DNA of 64,000 nucleotides from Deinococcus fonticola (GCF_004634215.1 NZ_SMMH01000021.1:1-64000); one strand, 5' to 3'. Positions 26,479 to 38,371 are shown, counted from the first letter of the stretch. Made by a program: numbers and translations. Notes: generated by a model from the sequence alone, not told the origin.

Positions 26479-27075
26479 ATGAGCGACCTGAGCGTGGGTG
26501 AATCCTCCGGCGAGCAGTGGCGTTTCCTGCAAGGTGTCCGGGCGTTTGCGCTGCCGCACTACCAGCGCTCCGAGCGGGCGTATCACAACGACGGGCATGT
26601 GCGGAACCTGCTTTCGGTGCTGGCCCGGCACGACGTGCTGACCCCGACATTGGCGCTGGCGGTGTGGGGCCACGACCTGGTCTACGACCCGGCCCGCAAC
26701 GACAACGAGGCGCAAAGTGCTGAGCTGTTCGGCGCATGGCTCCGTCAGCAGGGCGCTTCGGAGAACCTTTGCCTCAGCGTGCGCCAACTGATTCTGGCGA
26801 CCAGGCACACCTCTCCACCAGCTTCGCGCCAGGAAGCACTGCTGGTGGACGCGGATCTGAGCATCCTGGGCGCGGCGCCTGCGGACTTTCAGGCTTACGA
26901 GGCGGGCATTCGGCAGGAGTACGCTCACGTTCCGGAAGGCAAATACCGCGCCGGGCGGCGGCAGGTGCTGGAACACTTCCTGAAGCGCGACCTGATTTAC
27001 ACCACGCCGGAGTTCATAGCCCTGGAGAAGCCGGCGCGGCACAACCTGCAAGGCAGCCTGCAACAGCTCGCTTAG
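26479..27075 (+). CDS. HD-domain metal-dependent phosphohydrolase
   Basis: The product has 198 residues from ATG 26479; ATG 26464 would add five. It contains the HD-type metal site: YHNDGHV (His36, His40), WGHDLVYDP (His65-Asp66) and LLVDADLSILG. The same predicted-hydrolase group is widespread, with unproven substrate. It is followed after about 70 bases by the MFS gene. Confidence 0.85.
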   Translation: MSDLSVGESSGEQWRFLQGVRAFALPHYQRSERAYHNDGHVRNLLSVLARHDVLTPTLALAVWGHDLVYDPARNDNEAQSAELFGAWLRQQGASENLCLSVRQLILATRHTSPPASRQEALLVDADLSILGAAPADFQAYEAGIRQEYAHVPEGKYRAGRRQVLEHFLKRDLIYTTPEFIALEKPARHNLQGSLQQLA

Positions 27076-27148
27076 TTCAGCCGATAAACTGCTGCGCCAG
27101 ACAGGCAGAAGCCTTCACCTCTCCCCTGCTGATATGACAGGATGACCG

Positions 27149-28513
27149 TTGCCTGTGACTTCCCCGACCACCGCGCCCCCAGCTACCCACCTGATCAGCC
27201 GCCCGCCCCCGGCCCTGGCCGCCGGGCTGCTGCTGGTCATTCTGGTGGTGGCTTTCGAGTCCTCGGCGGTGGGCACGGTTATGCCGCGCATCGCCGCCGA
27301 CCTGGGCGGCCTGCAGCTGTACGGCTGGGCCTCCAGCGCCTTTATGCTGGCCAGCCTGCTGGGCGCCATGCTGACCGGCCTGCTGACGGATCGGCGCGGC
27401 GTGGCGTGGGGCGCGGCCTTCAGCCTGGCGCTGTTCGGCCTGGGGCTGCTGGTGCTTGGGCTGGCCGCCAGCATGCCCGTGGTCATCGCCGGGCGCCTGA
27501 TCGAGGGCGTGGGGGTGGGGGGCCTGAATGCCCTGCCCTTCGTGGTGATCAGCGCCGCATACCGCGACGAGGCGAAGGCCAGGATGCTGGCGGCAGTGTC
27601 CAGCATGTGGCTGGTGCCGGGCCTGGTCGGCCCACTGCTGGCCAGTGTGCTGACCGCGCAGTTCTCGTGGCGCGCAGTGCCCTGGAGCCTGGTCGGGCTG
27701 CTGGTGCTGGCCGCGCCCCTGTGCCTGCACCCGCTGAGAAGCCTGCCTCCTCTGGCGACCGGCGGCAGCCAGAAACGCATCCTGTGGCCCACGCTGGGCC
27801 TGATGGTGGCCTTCACCGCGCTGATCGAGGGCCTGCGGCGCCCCGACGCGCTGGGTATCCCGGTCGCCCTGGCAGGCCTGGTGGGCCTGCTGCTGAGCGC
27901 CCGGCCCCTCTTTCCCCGTGGCCTGTGGAGCCTGCGGCCCGGTCTGCCGGCCTCGCTGGCCCTGCGCGGCTTCGCGGCGTTCGCGTTGATGGGCCAGAGC
28001 TCCTTCGTGACCCTGAGCCTGCGCGAGGTACATCACCTGCCGCTGGCGGTCGTGGGCCTCAGCATCAGCGTGGGCGGCCTGAGCTGGACACTGGGCGCCT
28101 GGCTTCAGGCCCACCTGGAAAAGACCTTCGGCCCGGCCTCGCGCCCTGCGCGCATCCGCTACGGCCTGCTGGGCATCACGGGTGGCCTGCTCCTGACCGG
28201 CCTGGGCATGACCGGCGTGCTGCCCTACCCGGTGATTTTCCTGGGTGGCCTGATCGCCGGGATCGGCATGGGCACGGCCTACAACAGCAACAGCCTGCAC
28301 GCCATGAGTCTCGTCCCGCCCGCGCAGGCCGGGCAGCTTTCCAGCCAGCTGGCCAATATTGAGGTGCTGATGGTGGCGCTGTCTGCCGGGATCAGCGGCG
28401 CCCTGGTGACGCGCATTCACCCGCTGGAGCAGGCGCTGACCTGCGTGGTGATCATGAACCTGCTGGCGTCTCTGATCCCCTGGGTGGCGGCGCGGCGTCT
28501 GATCCAACACTGA
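27149..28513 (+). CDS. MFS exporter
   Basis: The 454-residue protein has about 14 membrane segments and the MFS motif A region (GLLTDRRGVAWG) and motif C-like segments (GLVGPLLASVL). It resembles drug:proton antiporters. The start is uncertain: TTG 27149 or GTG 27155 begin the frame; a nearby ATG at 27142 is out of frame. It precedes a molybdenum hydroxylase gene by 52 bases. Confidence 0.85.
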   Translation: MPVTSPTTAPPATHLISRPPPALAAGLLLVILVVAFESSAVGTVMPRIAADLGGLQLYGWASSAFMLASLLGAMLTGLLTDRRGVAWGAAFSLALFGLGLLVLGLAASMPVVIAGRLIEGVGVGGLNALPFVVISAAYRDEAKARMLAAVSSMWLVPGLVGPLLASVLTAQFSWRAVPWSLVGLLVLAAPLCLHPLRSLPPLATGGSQKRILWPTLGLMVAFTALIEGLRRPDALGIPVALAGLVGLLLSARPLFPRGLWSLRPGLPASLALRGFAAFALMGQSSFVTLSLREVHHLPLAVVGLSISVGGLSWTLGAWLQAHLEKTFGPASRPARIRYGLLGITGGLLLTGLGMTGVLPYPVIFLGGLIAGIGMGTAYNSNSLHAMSLVPPAQAGQLSSQLANIEVLMVALSAGISGALVTRIHPLEQALTCVVIMNLLASLIPWVAARRLIQH

Positions 28514-28565
28514 GGCGCGGGCGCTACACTGGGCGTCCACTCAATTTCTCGCCTGGAGGTTTCGC

Positions 28566-30851
28566 GTGACACACCAAGCCCAATCCGGCCCCACCCACCT
28601 CGGCAAACGCCGCAAAATCATCGACGGTCTGGAGAAAATCACCGGGCAGGCGCAGTACCCCGCCGACCTGAACCTGCCGGGCCTGGTGCACCTGCGCCCC
28701 GTGCTGTCGCCCTACCCGCACGCCCGCATTGCCGGGATCGACGTGCAGGCGGCGCGGGCCGTGCCGGGCGTGGTGGCGGTGCTGACCGGGGCCGATCTGA
28801 ACGGCCCGCGCCCCGCGCACTCGCGCTCGAACATGCTGCTGGCTGGAGACGAGGTGGTGTTCGCCGGGCAGCCCGTGGCGGTGGTGGTCGCGGAGACCGA
28901 AGCGCAGGCGGCCGACGGCGCGGCCCTGCTGGACATCGAGTACCAGCCGCTGGACAGCGTGGACGACGCGGCGCAGGCCTTGCAGGACGAGGTGCTGGTG
29001 TGGCCGCAGGGCATGCCGCGCCCCGACACCAGCATGGCCAGCCTCCACGGCGGCGGCGCCAGCGAGGAGGCCGAGCAGACTCCCTCGAACATTCACCAGC
29101 GCCAGGAATTTAAGCGTGGGGACGCCGAGAAAGCCCTGCAAGAGGCACACACCGTTATCCAGCGCACCTTCCGCACGTCGCGTGTTCACCAGGCGTACCT
29201 GGAACCGCACGCGGTGGTCGCGCAGCCGGGCGTGAAAGCGGGCGAGGTGACGGTATACACCAGCACGCAGGGCCAGTACGTGGTGCGCCGCGAGGTGGCC
29301 GGGGCGCTGAACCTGCCCGAGCGCAACGTCCACGTGGTGCCCCTGAAGGTCGGCGGGGGATTCGGCGCGAAGTATGGGCTGGTGGACGCGCTGGTGGCTG
29401 CGGTGGCGCTGAAGCTGCGCCGCCCGGCCCGGCTGGTGCTGACCCGCAGCGAGGACATGCAGACCACCACCCCCACTCCCGAAATCGAGATCGAGCTGCG
29501 GCTGGGCGCGGATGCCCAGGGCAACCTGGTGGGCCTGGCGGTGGACGCCACCATCGAGAACGGGGCCTTCGTGTCGGGTCACGCCGGCATCATCGCCACC
29601 ATGATCGGCGGCCTGTACCGCTGCGAGAACGTCCATATTACCGGCACCGAACTGCTGACCAACCGCCCGCCGGTGGGGGCCTACCGCGCTCCCGGAGTGC
29701 CGCAGGCCCTGTTCGCGCTGGAATCGGCCGTGGACGACCTGGCCCACACGCTGGGTCAGGATCCGCTGGAACTACGCCTCCAGAACGCGGCCGGGGGCGG
29801 CGACCTCACCGGAACGGGCCGCCCCTGGCCCGAAATCGGGTTGAAAGCCTGCCTGGAACGCGCGCAAGGACATTCCCTCTGGAAGGACAGAGGCCAGAAC
29901 CTGAACGAGGGCGTGGGCCTGGCGGCGGGCGGCTGGCCGGGCGGGTTCTCGCCGGCCGGGGCGGTGTGCCGCGTGGACACCGACGGCACCGTGCGGCTGC
30001 ACGTGGGCAGCGTGGACATCAGCGGCGTACACAGCAGCATGGTCTTGATTGCCGCCGAGACCCTGAACGTCGACCCGGACAGCGTGGAGATCGTGCAGGG
30101 TACCACCGACAGCGGTCCTTACGCCCCCAACTCGGGCGGATCACAGGTCACCATCAGCCTCTCGGGCGCAGTGCTGGACGCGACTCAGCAGGTCAAGAAC
30201 CAGCTGCTCGACCTGGCCGCCCACCACTTCGAAACGCACCGCGACGACATCGAACTCGCTGAGGGCCACGCCAGCCTGCGGGGCGTGCCTGGCAAGACGG
30301 TCTCCATCGGGCAACTCGCGGGCATGGGTCAGCGCCTGCCCGGCGGCCCCGGCCCGGTCGTGGCCGAGGGACGCGCCGCCCTGAAAGCGGGTGCGCCGGG
30401 CTTTATCGCCCAGCTGGTGAAGGTGCGCGTCGACCCGGACACCGGGCACGTCACCCCGCTGGAAGCCGCGACCATTCAGGACGTGGGGTTTGCCCTGAAC
30501 CCGCTGCTGGTCGAGGGCCAGATGCACGGCGGCAGCGCTCAGGCGTTGAGCATCGGGCTGTACGAGGGGCAGGTGTTCGCGGACGGGCAACTGACCAACC
30601 CGAACTTCATGGAGTACACCTTCCCACGCGCCGACGACCTGCCCCCGCTGGAAGCCGTGATCGTCGAGCACCCGTCCGAGCACGGCCCCTTCGGTGCCCG
30701 CGTGGTCGGTGAACCCCCCATGACTGCCGGTGCGGCCGCCGTCGCCAACGCCATCCGGGACGCGGTGGGCGTCCGGGTCACGGACTTGCCCGTGAAGCCC
30801 GAAACCCTCTGGCAGCTCATGACCCGGCAGGAATCCGGCCAGACGGGCTGA
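28566..30851 (+). CDS. xanthine dehydrogenase-family molybdopterin-binding subunit
   Basis: The 761-residue product covers the two Moco-binding domains: an N-terminal CO-dehydrogenase-type a/b hammerhead (LGKRRKIIDGLEKITGQAQY) and a long C-terminal molybdopterin domain with GGGFGAKYG, GAYRAPGVPQALFA and the late glutamate motif GEPPMTAGAAAVANAI. The small FAD and [2Fe-2S] subunits normally found beside it are absent here. GTG 28566 follows TGGAGG closely. Moco synthesis in the cell is supported by moaC (3751). The natural substrate is unknown. Confidence 0.88.
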   Translation: MTHQAQSGPTHLGKRRKIIDGLEKITGQAQYPADLNLPGLVHLRPVLSPYPHARIAGIDVQAARAVPGVVAVLTGADLNGPRPAHSRSNMLLAGDEVVFAGQPVAVVVAETEAQAADGAALLDIEYQPLDSVDDAAQALQDEVLVWPQGMPRPDTSMASLHGGGASEEAEQTPSNIHQRQEFKRGDAEKALQEAHTVIQRTFRTSRVHQAYLEPHAVVAQPGVKAGEVTVYTSTQGQYVVRREVAGALNLPERNVHVVPLKVGGGFGAKYGLVDALVAAVALKLRRPARLVLTRSEDMQTTTPTPEIEIELRLGADAQGNLVGLAVDATIENGAFVSGHAGIIATMIGGLYRCENVHITGTELLTNRPPVGAYRAPGVPQALFALESAVDDLAHTLGQDPLELRLQNAAGGGDLTGTGRPWPEIGLKACLERAQGHSLWKDRGQNLNEGVGLAAGGWPGGFSPAGAVCRVDTDGTVRLHVGSVDISGVHSSMVLIAAETLNVDPDSVEIVQGTTDSGPYAPNSGGSQVTISLSGAVLDATQQVKNQLLDLAAHHFETHRDDIELAEGHASLRGVPGKTVSIGQLAGMGQRLPGGPGPVVAEGRAALKAGAPGFIAQLVKVRVDPDTGHVTPLEAATIQDVGFALNPLLVEGQMHGGSAQALSIGLYEGQVFADGQLTNPNFMEYTFPRADDLPPLEAVIVEHPSEHGPFGARVVGEPPMTAGAAAVANAIRDAVGVRVTDLPVKPETLWQLMTRQESGQTG

Positions 30852-30879
30852 CTCCGGCCGTCAGGCTGTGCCTACCAGC

Positions 30880-31798
<919 letters not shown>

Positions 31799-31809
<11 letters not shown>

Positions 31810-32623
31810 GGGCGGCAAACAGCTTCTGGTGCCCGGCGTGCATCTCACGGTAAAACGTCTCGTTCGGCACGCCGGGAACGCCCAGGTCAGCCAGAACCTC
31901 GTCGAAGGAGAAAGGCCCCTCCTGCAAACGGATGTAATAGCGGGTGTTCCAGTCCAGCAACTCGGGGCCGTGCAGCCCCCCGTGGCACGGGAGAATCACC
32001 TCGGGTTGCAGGGTTTTCAGGCGTTCAATGCTGCCCAGCAGGGCGGGCAACTGCGCCGCGTCACTCAGCAGCGGAAACGGGAATTCCAGCGCGTCCGCCG
32101 CCAGCAGGAAGCGCAATTCCGGAATCCACACTGCCACCTGATCGGGCGCGTGGCCCGGCGCGGGCAGCAGGTGCAGGGTCAGGTCGCCGCCGTCGATCAC
32201 GAACTCGTGCGTGAACATCAGCGTGGGGAAAAATAGAGTGGTGTCTGCGAAGCGCTGGGGTTCCTGTGCCTGTTCCTGGGCCTGTTTGTGGGCCAGTTTC
32301 CGGGCGCTGTCCAGGCGCCGCTCCGGGTCACGCGACAGGGCGTGGGCGATGATCGGCGCGGCGAACGCCTGATCCGGCGCAAAAACTGCGTTGCCCCAGG
32401 CATGGTCGTAGTGGTCGTGCGTGTTCACCACCAGCAGTTGACGTTCCGGCAGCGCGGGCCGCAGCAATTCCATCATCTGCGCGGCTTCCTGCGGCGTGCC
32501 GAACGTATCCACGACCACCACGTACCGCTCCGTGACCACCGCGAAACAGTCCACTTCCGGCGCAGACCGGAAACACCGCACGCGCGGATCAGGCGTGGGC
32601 ACTTCCATGATGATAGGAATCAT
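31799..32623 (-). CDS. MBL-fold metallo-hydrolase
   Basis: The 274-residue protein has the metallo-beta-lactamase fold motif NTHDHYDHAWGN (THxHxDH near residue 66), GHAPDQVAVW, LAADAL and LPCHGG in the expected order. It is a hydrolase of unknown substrate. ATG 32623 overlaps the trmB stop (ATGA), and the next gene starts inside its end. Confidence 0.88.
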
Positions 32624-33615
32624 CAGTACCCCCGGTGAGTGACCTTCGCGCCCTCGCTTTTCAGCCAGTCCGTGACCGCGCCCACCGCCGCTTTTACGCC
32701 CGGCGTGATGATCGGGCCGCCGAACTTCGCCAGCCGGACGAGGGTGCTGCCGTCCTCGCGGTTCGTAATGCCCACCAGCACTTCCTGCGTCAATTCGCCC
32801 TCCACGACGTGCGCCAGGGCCACCCAGCCGTCCCGGCGCAGGCTAGCGTACAGGTCGAGCAGAACAACGGTATGCCCTTTGCCCTGAGCAGTGTATTTCT
32901 GAAAATCAGTGGGGGAGAAATCGGTTGGCAGGGTTAAAATGGCGTGGGGCACGTCGTTCTCCGTTTCAGGGTAGGGGAATGTAGAACCATGTGGAACTTC
33001 CGTCTGGCGCGTGGGCGTGAAGCGGGCGTGATTCACACCCAGGCCCAGGTCACGCCACTTCAGGGCGTACTTCGTTTCGAGCGCGGCGGGCGGTGGGTCG
33101 CCCGTTTCCACCTGCATGACGCCGCTTGCCTGCGCTTCCCGGCATGCGAACTCGAAGTATTCGTCGTGGTCCGTGGTGAACAGGATGCTTCCGCCCGGTT
33201 TCAGGCGGCTGGCGGCCAGCTCGAAGAACGGGACGCGCAGCAGGCGGTGTTCTTCGTGCCCCGCCTTGGGCCACGGATCCGGAAAGTTCACGATGATCGC
33301 GTCCAGGCTGGCCTCGGGAATTACCTCGCGCACCAGCACGTCCGCGGGCATTTTCGACAGAATGGCATTGCCGATTCCTGCACTCTTCAGGCGGCGGTGC
33401 GCTTTCAGGAGCGACACGCCCGACAGTTCCACGCCCAGATAATTCGGGACTTCCGCGAAGGTCTGCGCACTGTGCTGAACATGGTGCGGCCAGAAGCGCC
33501 CGTCCCCGAAGCCCACTTCCAGCACCCAGGGCCGCTCCGGCGTGTCCGGGTACAGCCGCGCCGCCGCATCCGGGAACTGGAAGTCCGACAGGCGGAAAAT
33601 GCGCGGCCCGGTCAC
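32623..33615 (-). CDS. trmB: tRNA (guanine-N7-)-methyltransferase TrmB, extended form
   Basis: TrmB forms m7G46 in tRNA. The 330-residue product has the motifs VLEVGFGDGRF, NYLGVELS, LDAIIVNFPDPWPKAGHEEHR and TDHDEYFE. The family core is about 220 residues; the remaining C-terminal 110 form an extra domain, a pattern I recall from Deinococcus-Thermus TrmB. GTG 33615 overlaps the FAD gene stop by four bases. Confidence 0.93.
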   Translation of the reverse strand: MTGPRIFRLSDFQFPDAAARLYPDTPERPWVLEVGFGDGRFWPHHVQHSAQTFAEVPNYLGVELSGVSLLKAHRRLKSAGIGNAILSKMPADVLVREVIPEASLDAIIVNFPDPWPKAGHEEHRLLRVPFFELAASRLKPGGSILFTTDHDEYFEFACREAQASGVMQVETGDPPPAALETKYALKWRDLGLGVNHARFTPTRQTEVPHGSTFPYPETENDVPHAILTLPTDFSPTDFQKYTAQGKGHTVVLLDLYASLRRDGWVALAHVVEGELTQEVLVGITNREDGSTLVRLAKFGGPIITPGVKAAVGAVTDWLKSEGAKVTHRGY

Positions 33616-34388
33616 GGGTTCCCCCCGGCAGCAAGAAGTTCGTCCGCGAGCTGCGCGGCGTCTTCCAGCACGCTGGTGTAGGTGTGTGTTCCGGGCGTGC
33701 AGCGTCCCACCGCATAAACGTGGTCGAATCGTCCCAGACGAAACCCATTCAATTCACTCCGCGCCGGAGTCAGGAAACGCACCGAGTACGCGGGCGCTCC
33801 ATCGGCGGCCGGGGCCTCCTGCTCGTCGCCCACCAGCAGCACTGCCCGCGACAGGTCGTCCGCCAGGAAATCGTAAGCCACCTCCGACAGGCGCCCCGCC
33901 TCCTCGACCGAATCACCCATCAGCAAGCGGCCTTTCAGGAACGCCCCCACCGCCAGCACTCCTGAGCGCGCCTGCAACTTCGGGCCTTCCCAGGTGGACA
34001 GCGTCACCAGACCGTCCTCGCCCTCGTCCACTTCCGTCACGGTGCTCTGAAGCAGATGAAGGCCCGGCGTGCCCTCGATTTCCGCCTTCAGGTGGCGGTG
34101 AAACGCCCAACCATCAACAGGGCCGTCCACTTCCGGCGCAATCCGCTCGGCCACCCGCGCGAACACGCTGCCCGCCGGAAAATCCACTCCCGTCAGCGTC
34201 GGCTGGTACAGGTTGCCCAGGTGATCGAGCGCCTGAGACACCAGCAGCACATCCGCGCCCGCCCGCGCCAGGCGCCACGCCAGCTCCACGCCGGCCAGCC
34301 CCGCCCCGACCACTGCCACGTCGTACACGTGCCCCGGCTGAGGCTGACTACGTTGAGGTTTTGCTGGATAAAACTGCGGCCCTGACAT
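33612..34388 (-). CDS. FAD-dependent oxidoreductase, GidA/MnmG-like
   Basis: The 258-residue protein opens with a dinucleotide fold (VAVVGAGLAGVELAWRLARA, then VLLVSQ). It aligns in style with MnmG-related proteins but is less than half the usual MnmG length. It ends with a GIDA-like GTHTYTSVLEDAAQLADELL region. First gene of the operon with trmB, the MBL hydrolase and the methyltransferase; a role in tRNA modification is inferred from context only. TACACT lies eight bases before the start. Confidence 0.78.
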   Translation of the reverse strand: MSGPQFYPAKPQRSQPQPGHVYDVAVVGAGLAGVELAWRLARAGADVLLVSQALDHLGNLYQPTLTGVDFPAGSVFARVAERIAPEVDGPVDGWAFHRHLKAEIEGTPGLHLLQSTVTEVDEGEDGLVTLSTWEGPKLQARSGVLAVGAFLKGRLLMGDSVEEAGRLSEVAYDFLADDLSRAVLLVGDEQEAPAADGAPAYSVRFLTPARSELNGFRLGRFDHVYAVGRCTPGTHTYTSVLEDAAQLADELLAAGGNP

Positions 34389-34465
34389 CAGCAGAGAGTG
34401 TAACCCAACCCCACCGGCCAGACGACGCGCGTGGGGAGAGCCGCCCTGCTCTGAATCAGCGAACG

Positions 34466-35089
34466 TCAGTCACGCGGAGCATTGTTCAGCCTTGCCATGT
34501 ACTCGGCGGTTTGCCTTTCCTCCTGCCGCTCGCTGCGGCTGAGGTATTCCCGTACGTTCGCCTGATCCTGCGCGTTCCTGTTCTGGCTGAGTTTGTATTT
34601 GCCTTCCAGGCGCGTGACTTCTATCTCGAAGGTGACGATGGCCTTGAATTGGCGCTGTTCGTACTCCTGGGGGATAGGGGCCATGTCGGGCACGAACTCC
34701 TTGACCAGACCGTACGCGATGTCGTGGGTTTTGTCTCCTTCGACGATGCGGGGCAGGCCGTAGGCGTGAATGGCAGTGTAGTTCCAGGTGGGGACAGTGG
34801 GGCTGCTGTCGTACCAGGTGGAGCGAATGGGGGCGTGTGGCCCCTGGAAGATGACCAGAACTTCCCGATTGCCAGCGTGCTGGGCGCCAAAGTGCTGCCA
34901 CTGCCTGTTGGCCCGGGCCAGATGCGAGCGGAGATAAAGCCGGTCGTTTTCGGGCTGAATAAGAATGGGCAGGTGCGTGGCGTAGGGAACGCCGTCCGGC
35001 GCGGTAATCAGGGTAGCAAAGGGGTTTTCGCGCATGAAGCGGAGTTGCTCGGTGTGGTCGTCCATGCGGAAGTAGGCGGGCAGGTACAT
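34466..35089 (-). CDS. PaiB-family FMN-binding negative regulator
   Basis: The 207-residue protein matches PaiB: MYLPAYFRMDD at the start, NPFATLITAPDGVPYATHLP, and WYDSSPTVPTWNYTAIHAYG, which binds FMN. In Bacillus, PaiB represses sporulation and protease genes with PaiA; no PaiA is nearby here. The start at 35089 has TACCCT six bases upstream, so it may be leaderless. The next gene is divergent. Confidence 0.92.
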   Translation of the reverse strand: MYLPAYFRMDDHTEQLRFMRENPFATLITAPDGVPYATHLPILIQPENDRLYLRSHLARANRQWQHFGAQHAGNREVLVIFQGPHAPIRSTWYDSSPTVPTWNYTAIHAYGLPRIVEGDKTHDIAYGLVKEFVPDMAPIPQEYEQRQFKAIVTFEIEVTRLEGKYKLSQNRNAQDQANVREYLSRSERQEERQTAEYMARLNNAPRD

Positions 35090-35169
35090 GGGGAGAGGGT
35101 AGGTGCCTGGTGGACGGGTGAACAGGGCCATTCTCCGGCAGCTGGAGCCGTCCACTTTAAGATGGGCAG

Positions 35170-36057
35170 GTGACGTTGAACGATGGTTACGCCTACACCT
35201 CGCATATTCAGCGGGGCGGCGTGAACGTGCTGGATTTCCTGTCGGGTGAGTTCCGGCATTCATCGCGGGAGGTGTGGGCGGCGCGGCTGGCAACGGGTGA
35301 AATCGAGCTGGACGGACGCTCGCTGCGGGCGAACGTGCGCCTGCGGGCGGGGCAGCAACTGGTGTGGCATCGCCCACCGTGGCGGGAGGAGACGGTTCCC
35401 CTGTCGTTCGAGGTGCTGTTCGAGGACGCGGATCTGCTGGCGGTGAGTAAACCTGCGGGCCTGCCGACGGTGCCGGGGGGCGGGTTCCTTAACCACACCC
35501 TGTTGTCGGCGGTGCGTGGGCGCTGGCCGACCGCCTCGCCCCTGCACCGACTGGGGCGGGGAACGTCGGGGCTGGTGCTGTGCTCGCTGACTTCACGGGC
35601 GGGAGCAGCACTCCTGGCAGACTGGCGGGCGCAGCGCGTGCAGAAGGTGTACCTGGCCCTGGCATCCGGCGTGGCGGCGCAGGATGTCTTCGAGATTCGT
35701 ACCCCGATTGGCCCCGTTCCTCACGCGAAACTGGGCGAGGTGTTCGCCGCGAGTCCGGCGGGCAAGGCCGCCCGTTCGGTGGCGCGGGTGCTGGAGCGCC
35801 GCCAGGACTCGACGCTTTTCGAGGTGGAGATCTTCACGGGAAGGCCGCATCAGATTCGCATTCACCTGGCCAGCATCGGCCAGCCGCTGGTGGGTGACCC
35901 GCTGTATGTGCCGGGCGGTTCTCCCTTGCCGGAGGCACTGCCGGGAGACGTGGGGTATCACCTGCACGCCTGGAAGCTGACATTCACTCACCCGGCCAGC
36001 GGGAAGGCAATGACGTTGACCGCACCGCCCCCGGCCATACTGGAACATGAATCGTAG
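35170..36057 (+). CDS. RluA-family pseudouridine synthase homologue lacking the catalytic Asp
   Basis: The 295-residue protein has an S4-like N-terminal part (VNVLDFL...REVWAARLATGEIELDG) and the RluA catalytic domain. The usual motif HRLDxxTSGL reads HRLGRGTSGL here: Gly129 (codon GGG) replaces the catalytic aspartate. The final motif GRPHQIRIHL is intact. GTG 35170 has TAAGAT (35158-35163) six bases upstream, suggesting a leaderless start. The missing residue suggests RNA binding without isomerisation, or a different nucleophile. Confidence 0.9.
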   Translation: MTLNDGYAYTSHIQRGGVNVLDFLSGEFRHSSREVWAARLATGEIELDGRSLRANVRLRAGQQLVWHRPPWREETVPLSFEVLFEDADLLAVSKPAGLPTVPGGGFLNHTLLSAVRGRWPTASPLHRLGRGTSGLVLCSLTSRAGAALLADWRAQRVQKVYLALASGVAAQDVFEIRTPIGPVPHAKLGEVFAASPAGKAARSVARVLERRQDSTLFEVEIFTGRPHQIRIHLASIGQPLVGDPLYVPGGSPLPEALPGDVGYHLHAWKLTFTHPASGKAMTLTAPPPAILEHES

Positions 36058-36086
36058 GTCGTGAACCCCACGCTCTACCTCTGAAG

Positions 36087-37238
36087 TTACGCCAGCAGTT
36101 CGGCGAAATCGTCCTCCTCGTTGTCCTGGGCGTAGGGCAGGGAGAAGGTGAAGGTGCTGCCTTTGCCGCGCTGGGATTCGACCCAGATGCTGCCGCCGTG
36201 TTCTTCGATGGCCATTTTGCAAAAAGCCAGGCCCATGCCGGTGTCGAAGCGGCCGTGCAGGGTCAGGCGGCTCTGTTCGAAGGCGGCGAAGAGATTGGGG
36301 ATGTCCTCGGCGGGGATGCCCTCGCCATTGTCACGGACGCTGACATGCACCTGGTCGCCGACCACCTGGACGCTCAGGCTGATGGTGCCGCCGCTGGTGG
36401 TGTGCTTGAGGGCGTTGCTCAGGAGATTGGCCATCACGCGGCGCAGGATTTCCGGGTCGGCGCTGACGGGACTCATGTTCTGGGCGACCTGGGCGCTCAC
36501 TTCGCGGTCGCGCAGGCCGCTGCCGACGTCGCCCCGGGCCAGTTCGATGATTTCGCTGAACATGGGGCTGAACACCAGTTCGCGTTTCAGGTTCATTTTT
36601 CCGGCCTGGATTTTGCGGACGTCCAGCATGTTGACGGTGAGGTGCAGCAGGTGCTGCGCTTCGTCGCGGGCCACCGTAATCAGTTCGCGCGAGTCGCCGG
36701 GGACGCGGTGGTCGTCCTCGACGATTTCGAGGAGGCCCATGACGGCGGCGATGGGGTTTTTCAGGTCGTGGACGAGCATGTGAACGAGCTGGTCGCGGAT
36801 GCGCTCCTCGTGTTCCCAGTTGTCCATCTTGCGTTGCAGTTGGGCCACACGCTCCTGGTAGTCGTGGTGCTGCTGCGCGCGGCCCAGCATGTTGTTCACC
36901 TGCAAGCTGAGGGCCTGGAGCGGCGTGGTGTCGCTGATCAGGGCGTCCGCGCCCGCGCTGAGCATTTCGCCCAGGCCGTGACTGCCCACGGCCAGCCACT
37001 GGGTGGCGCTCAGTTCGCTGCGTTGACGCAGCATGGGCAGCACTTCCCACAGCGGAACGCCGGGCGTGTCGGTGTACAGCAGGGCCACGTGGGGCGGCTG
37101 GACATGCGCTTCACGCAGCAGCGTTTCGGCGTCGGGGATGTGCTGCACGTCCGTGTTTTTCAGGCTGTCTTTGAGGGACACCGCGCGGGCGGTGTCCCGC
37201 GAGACGACGAAGACGACGGGGGCGGCAGCTCTGAGCAT
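36087..37238 (-). CDS. histidine kinase with N-terminal receiver-like domain
   Basis: The 383-residue cytoplasmic protein begins with a receiver-like fold around [13 protein letters not shown] and LLYTDTPG (Asp57 as candidate), then a short coiled coil. The H box HDLKNP has His157. N box [11 protein letters not shown]1 DNGEGI and G2 GMGLAF complete the catalytic domain. It has no membrane segment and no adjacent regulator. The orphan NarL-type regulator at 13230 is a possible partner on paper only. Confidence 0.93.
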   Translation of the reverse strand: MLRAAAPVVFVVSRDTARAVSLKDSLKNTDVQHIPDAETLLREAHVQPPHVALLYTDTPGVPLWEVLPMLRQRSELSATQWLAVGSHGLGEMLSAGADALISDTTPLQALSLQVNNMLGRAQQHHDYQERVAQLQRKMDNWEHEERIRDQLVHMLVHDLKNPIAAVMGLLEIVEDDHRVPGDSRELITVARDEAQHLLHLTVNMLDVRKIQAGKMNLKRELVFSPMFSEIIELARGDVGSGLRDREVSAQVAQNMSPVSADPEILRRVMANLLSNALKHTTSGGTISLSVQVVGDQVHVSVRDNGEGIPAEDIPNLFAAFEQSRLTLHGRFDTGMGLAFCKMAIEEHGGSIWVESQRGKGSTFTFSLPYAQDNEEDDFAELLA

Positions 37239-37415
37239 GGATTGGCTTCAGTTTAGCATCCGGTGTGGCGGGGTTTTTGGGCAGACTTGGAGGAAGCCCC
37301 GAACCAGAGCATGAGTATGCAGCTGTATTATTCATTTTGTCGCCAGGCACAAGCGACCATGAAATAATGTTGCACACGCAAGGCATAACGCCCGGCAGCC
37401 CTTAAGCTGTTATGC

Positions 37416-38315
<900 letters not shown>

Positions 38316-38343
38316 GGCAAGCAGAAAGAAGCAAAACCAGTGG

Positions 38344-38370
38344 TCGAGGTCTTGAACCTCGATCTTTTTA
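38344..38370 (+). terminator. terminator after rocF
   Basis: TCGAGGT (38344-38350) pairs with ACCTCGA (38356-38362), followed by TCTTTTTA. It separates the convergent rocF and the gene at 38372. Confidence 0.75.
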
Positions 38371-38371
38371 T

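Noticed and set aside
36087..37238. pairing of this kinase with the regulator at 13230
   Set aside because: The two are orphans, but the kinase is of the HisKA type and the NarL regulator usually pairs with HisKA_3 kinases; distance gives no support.
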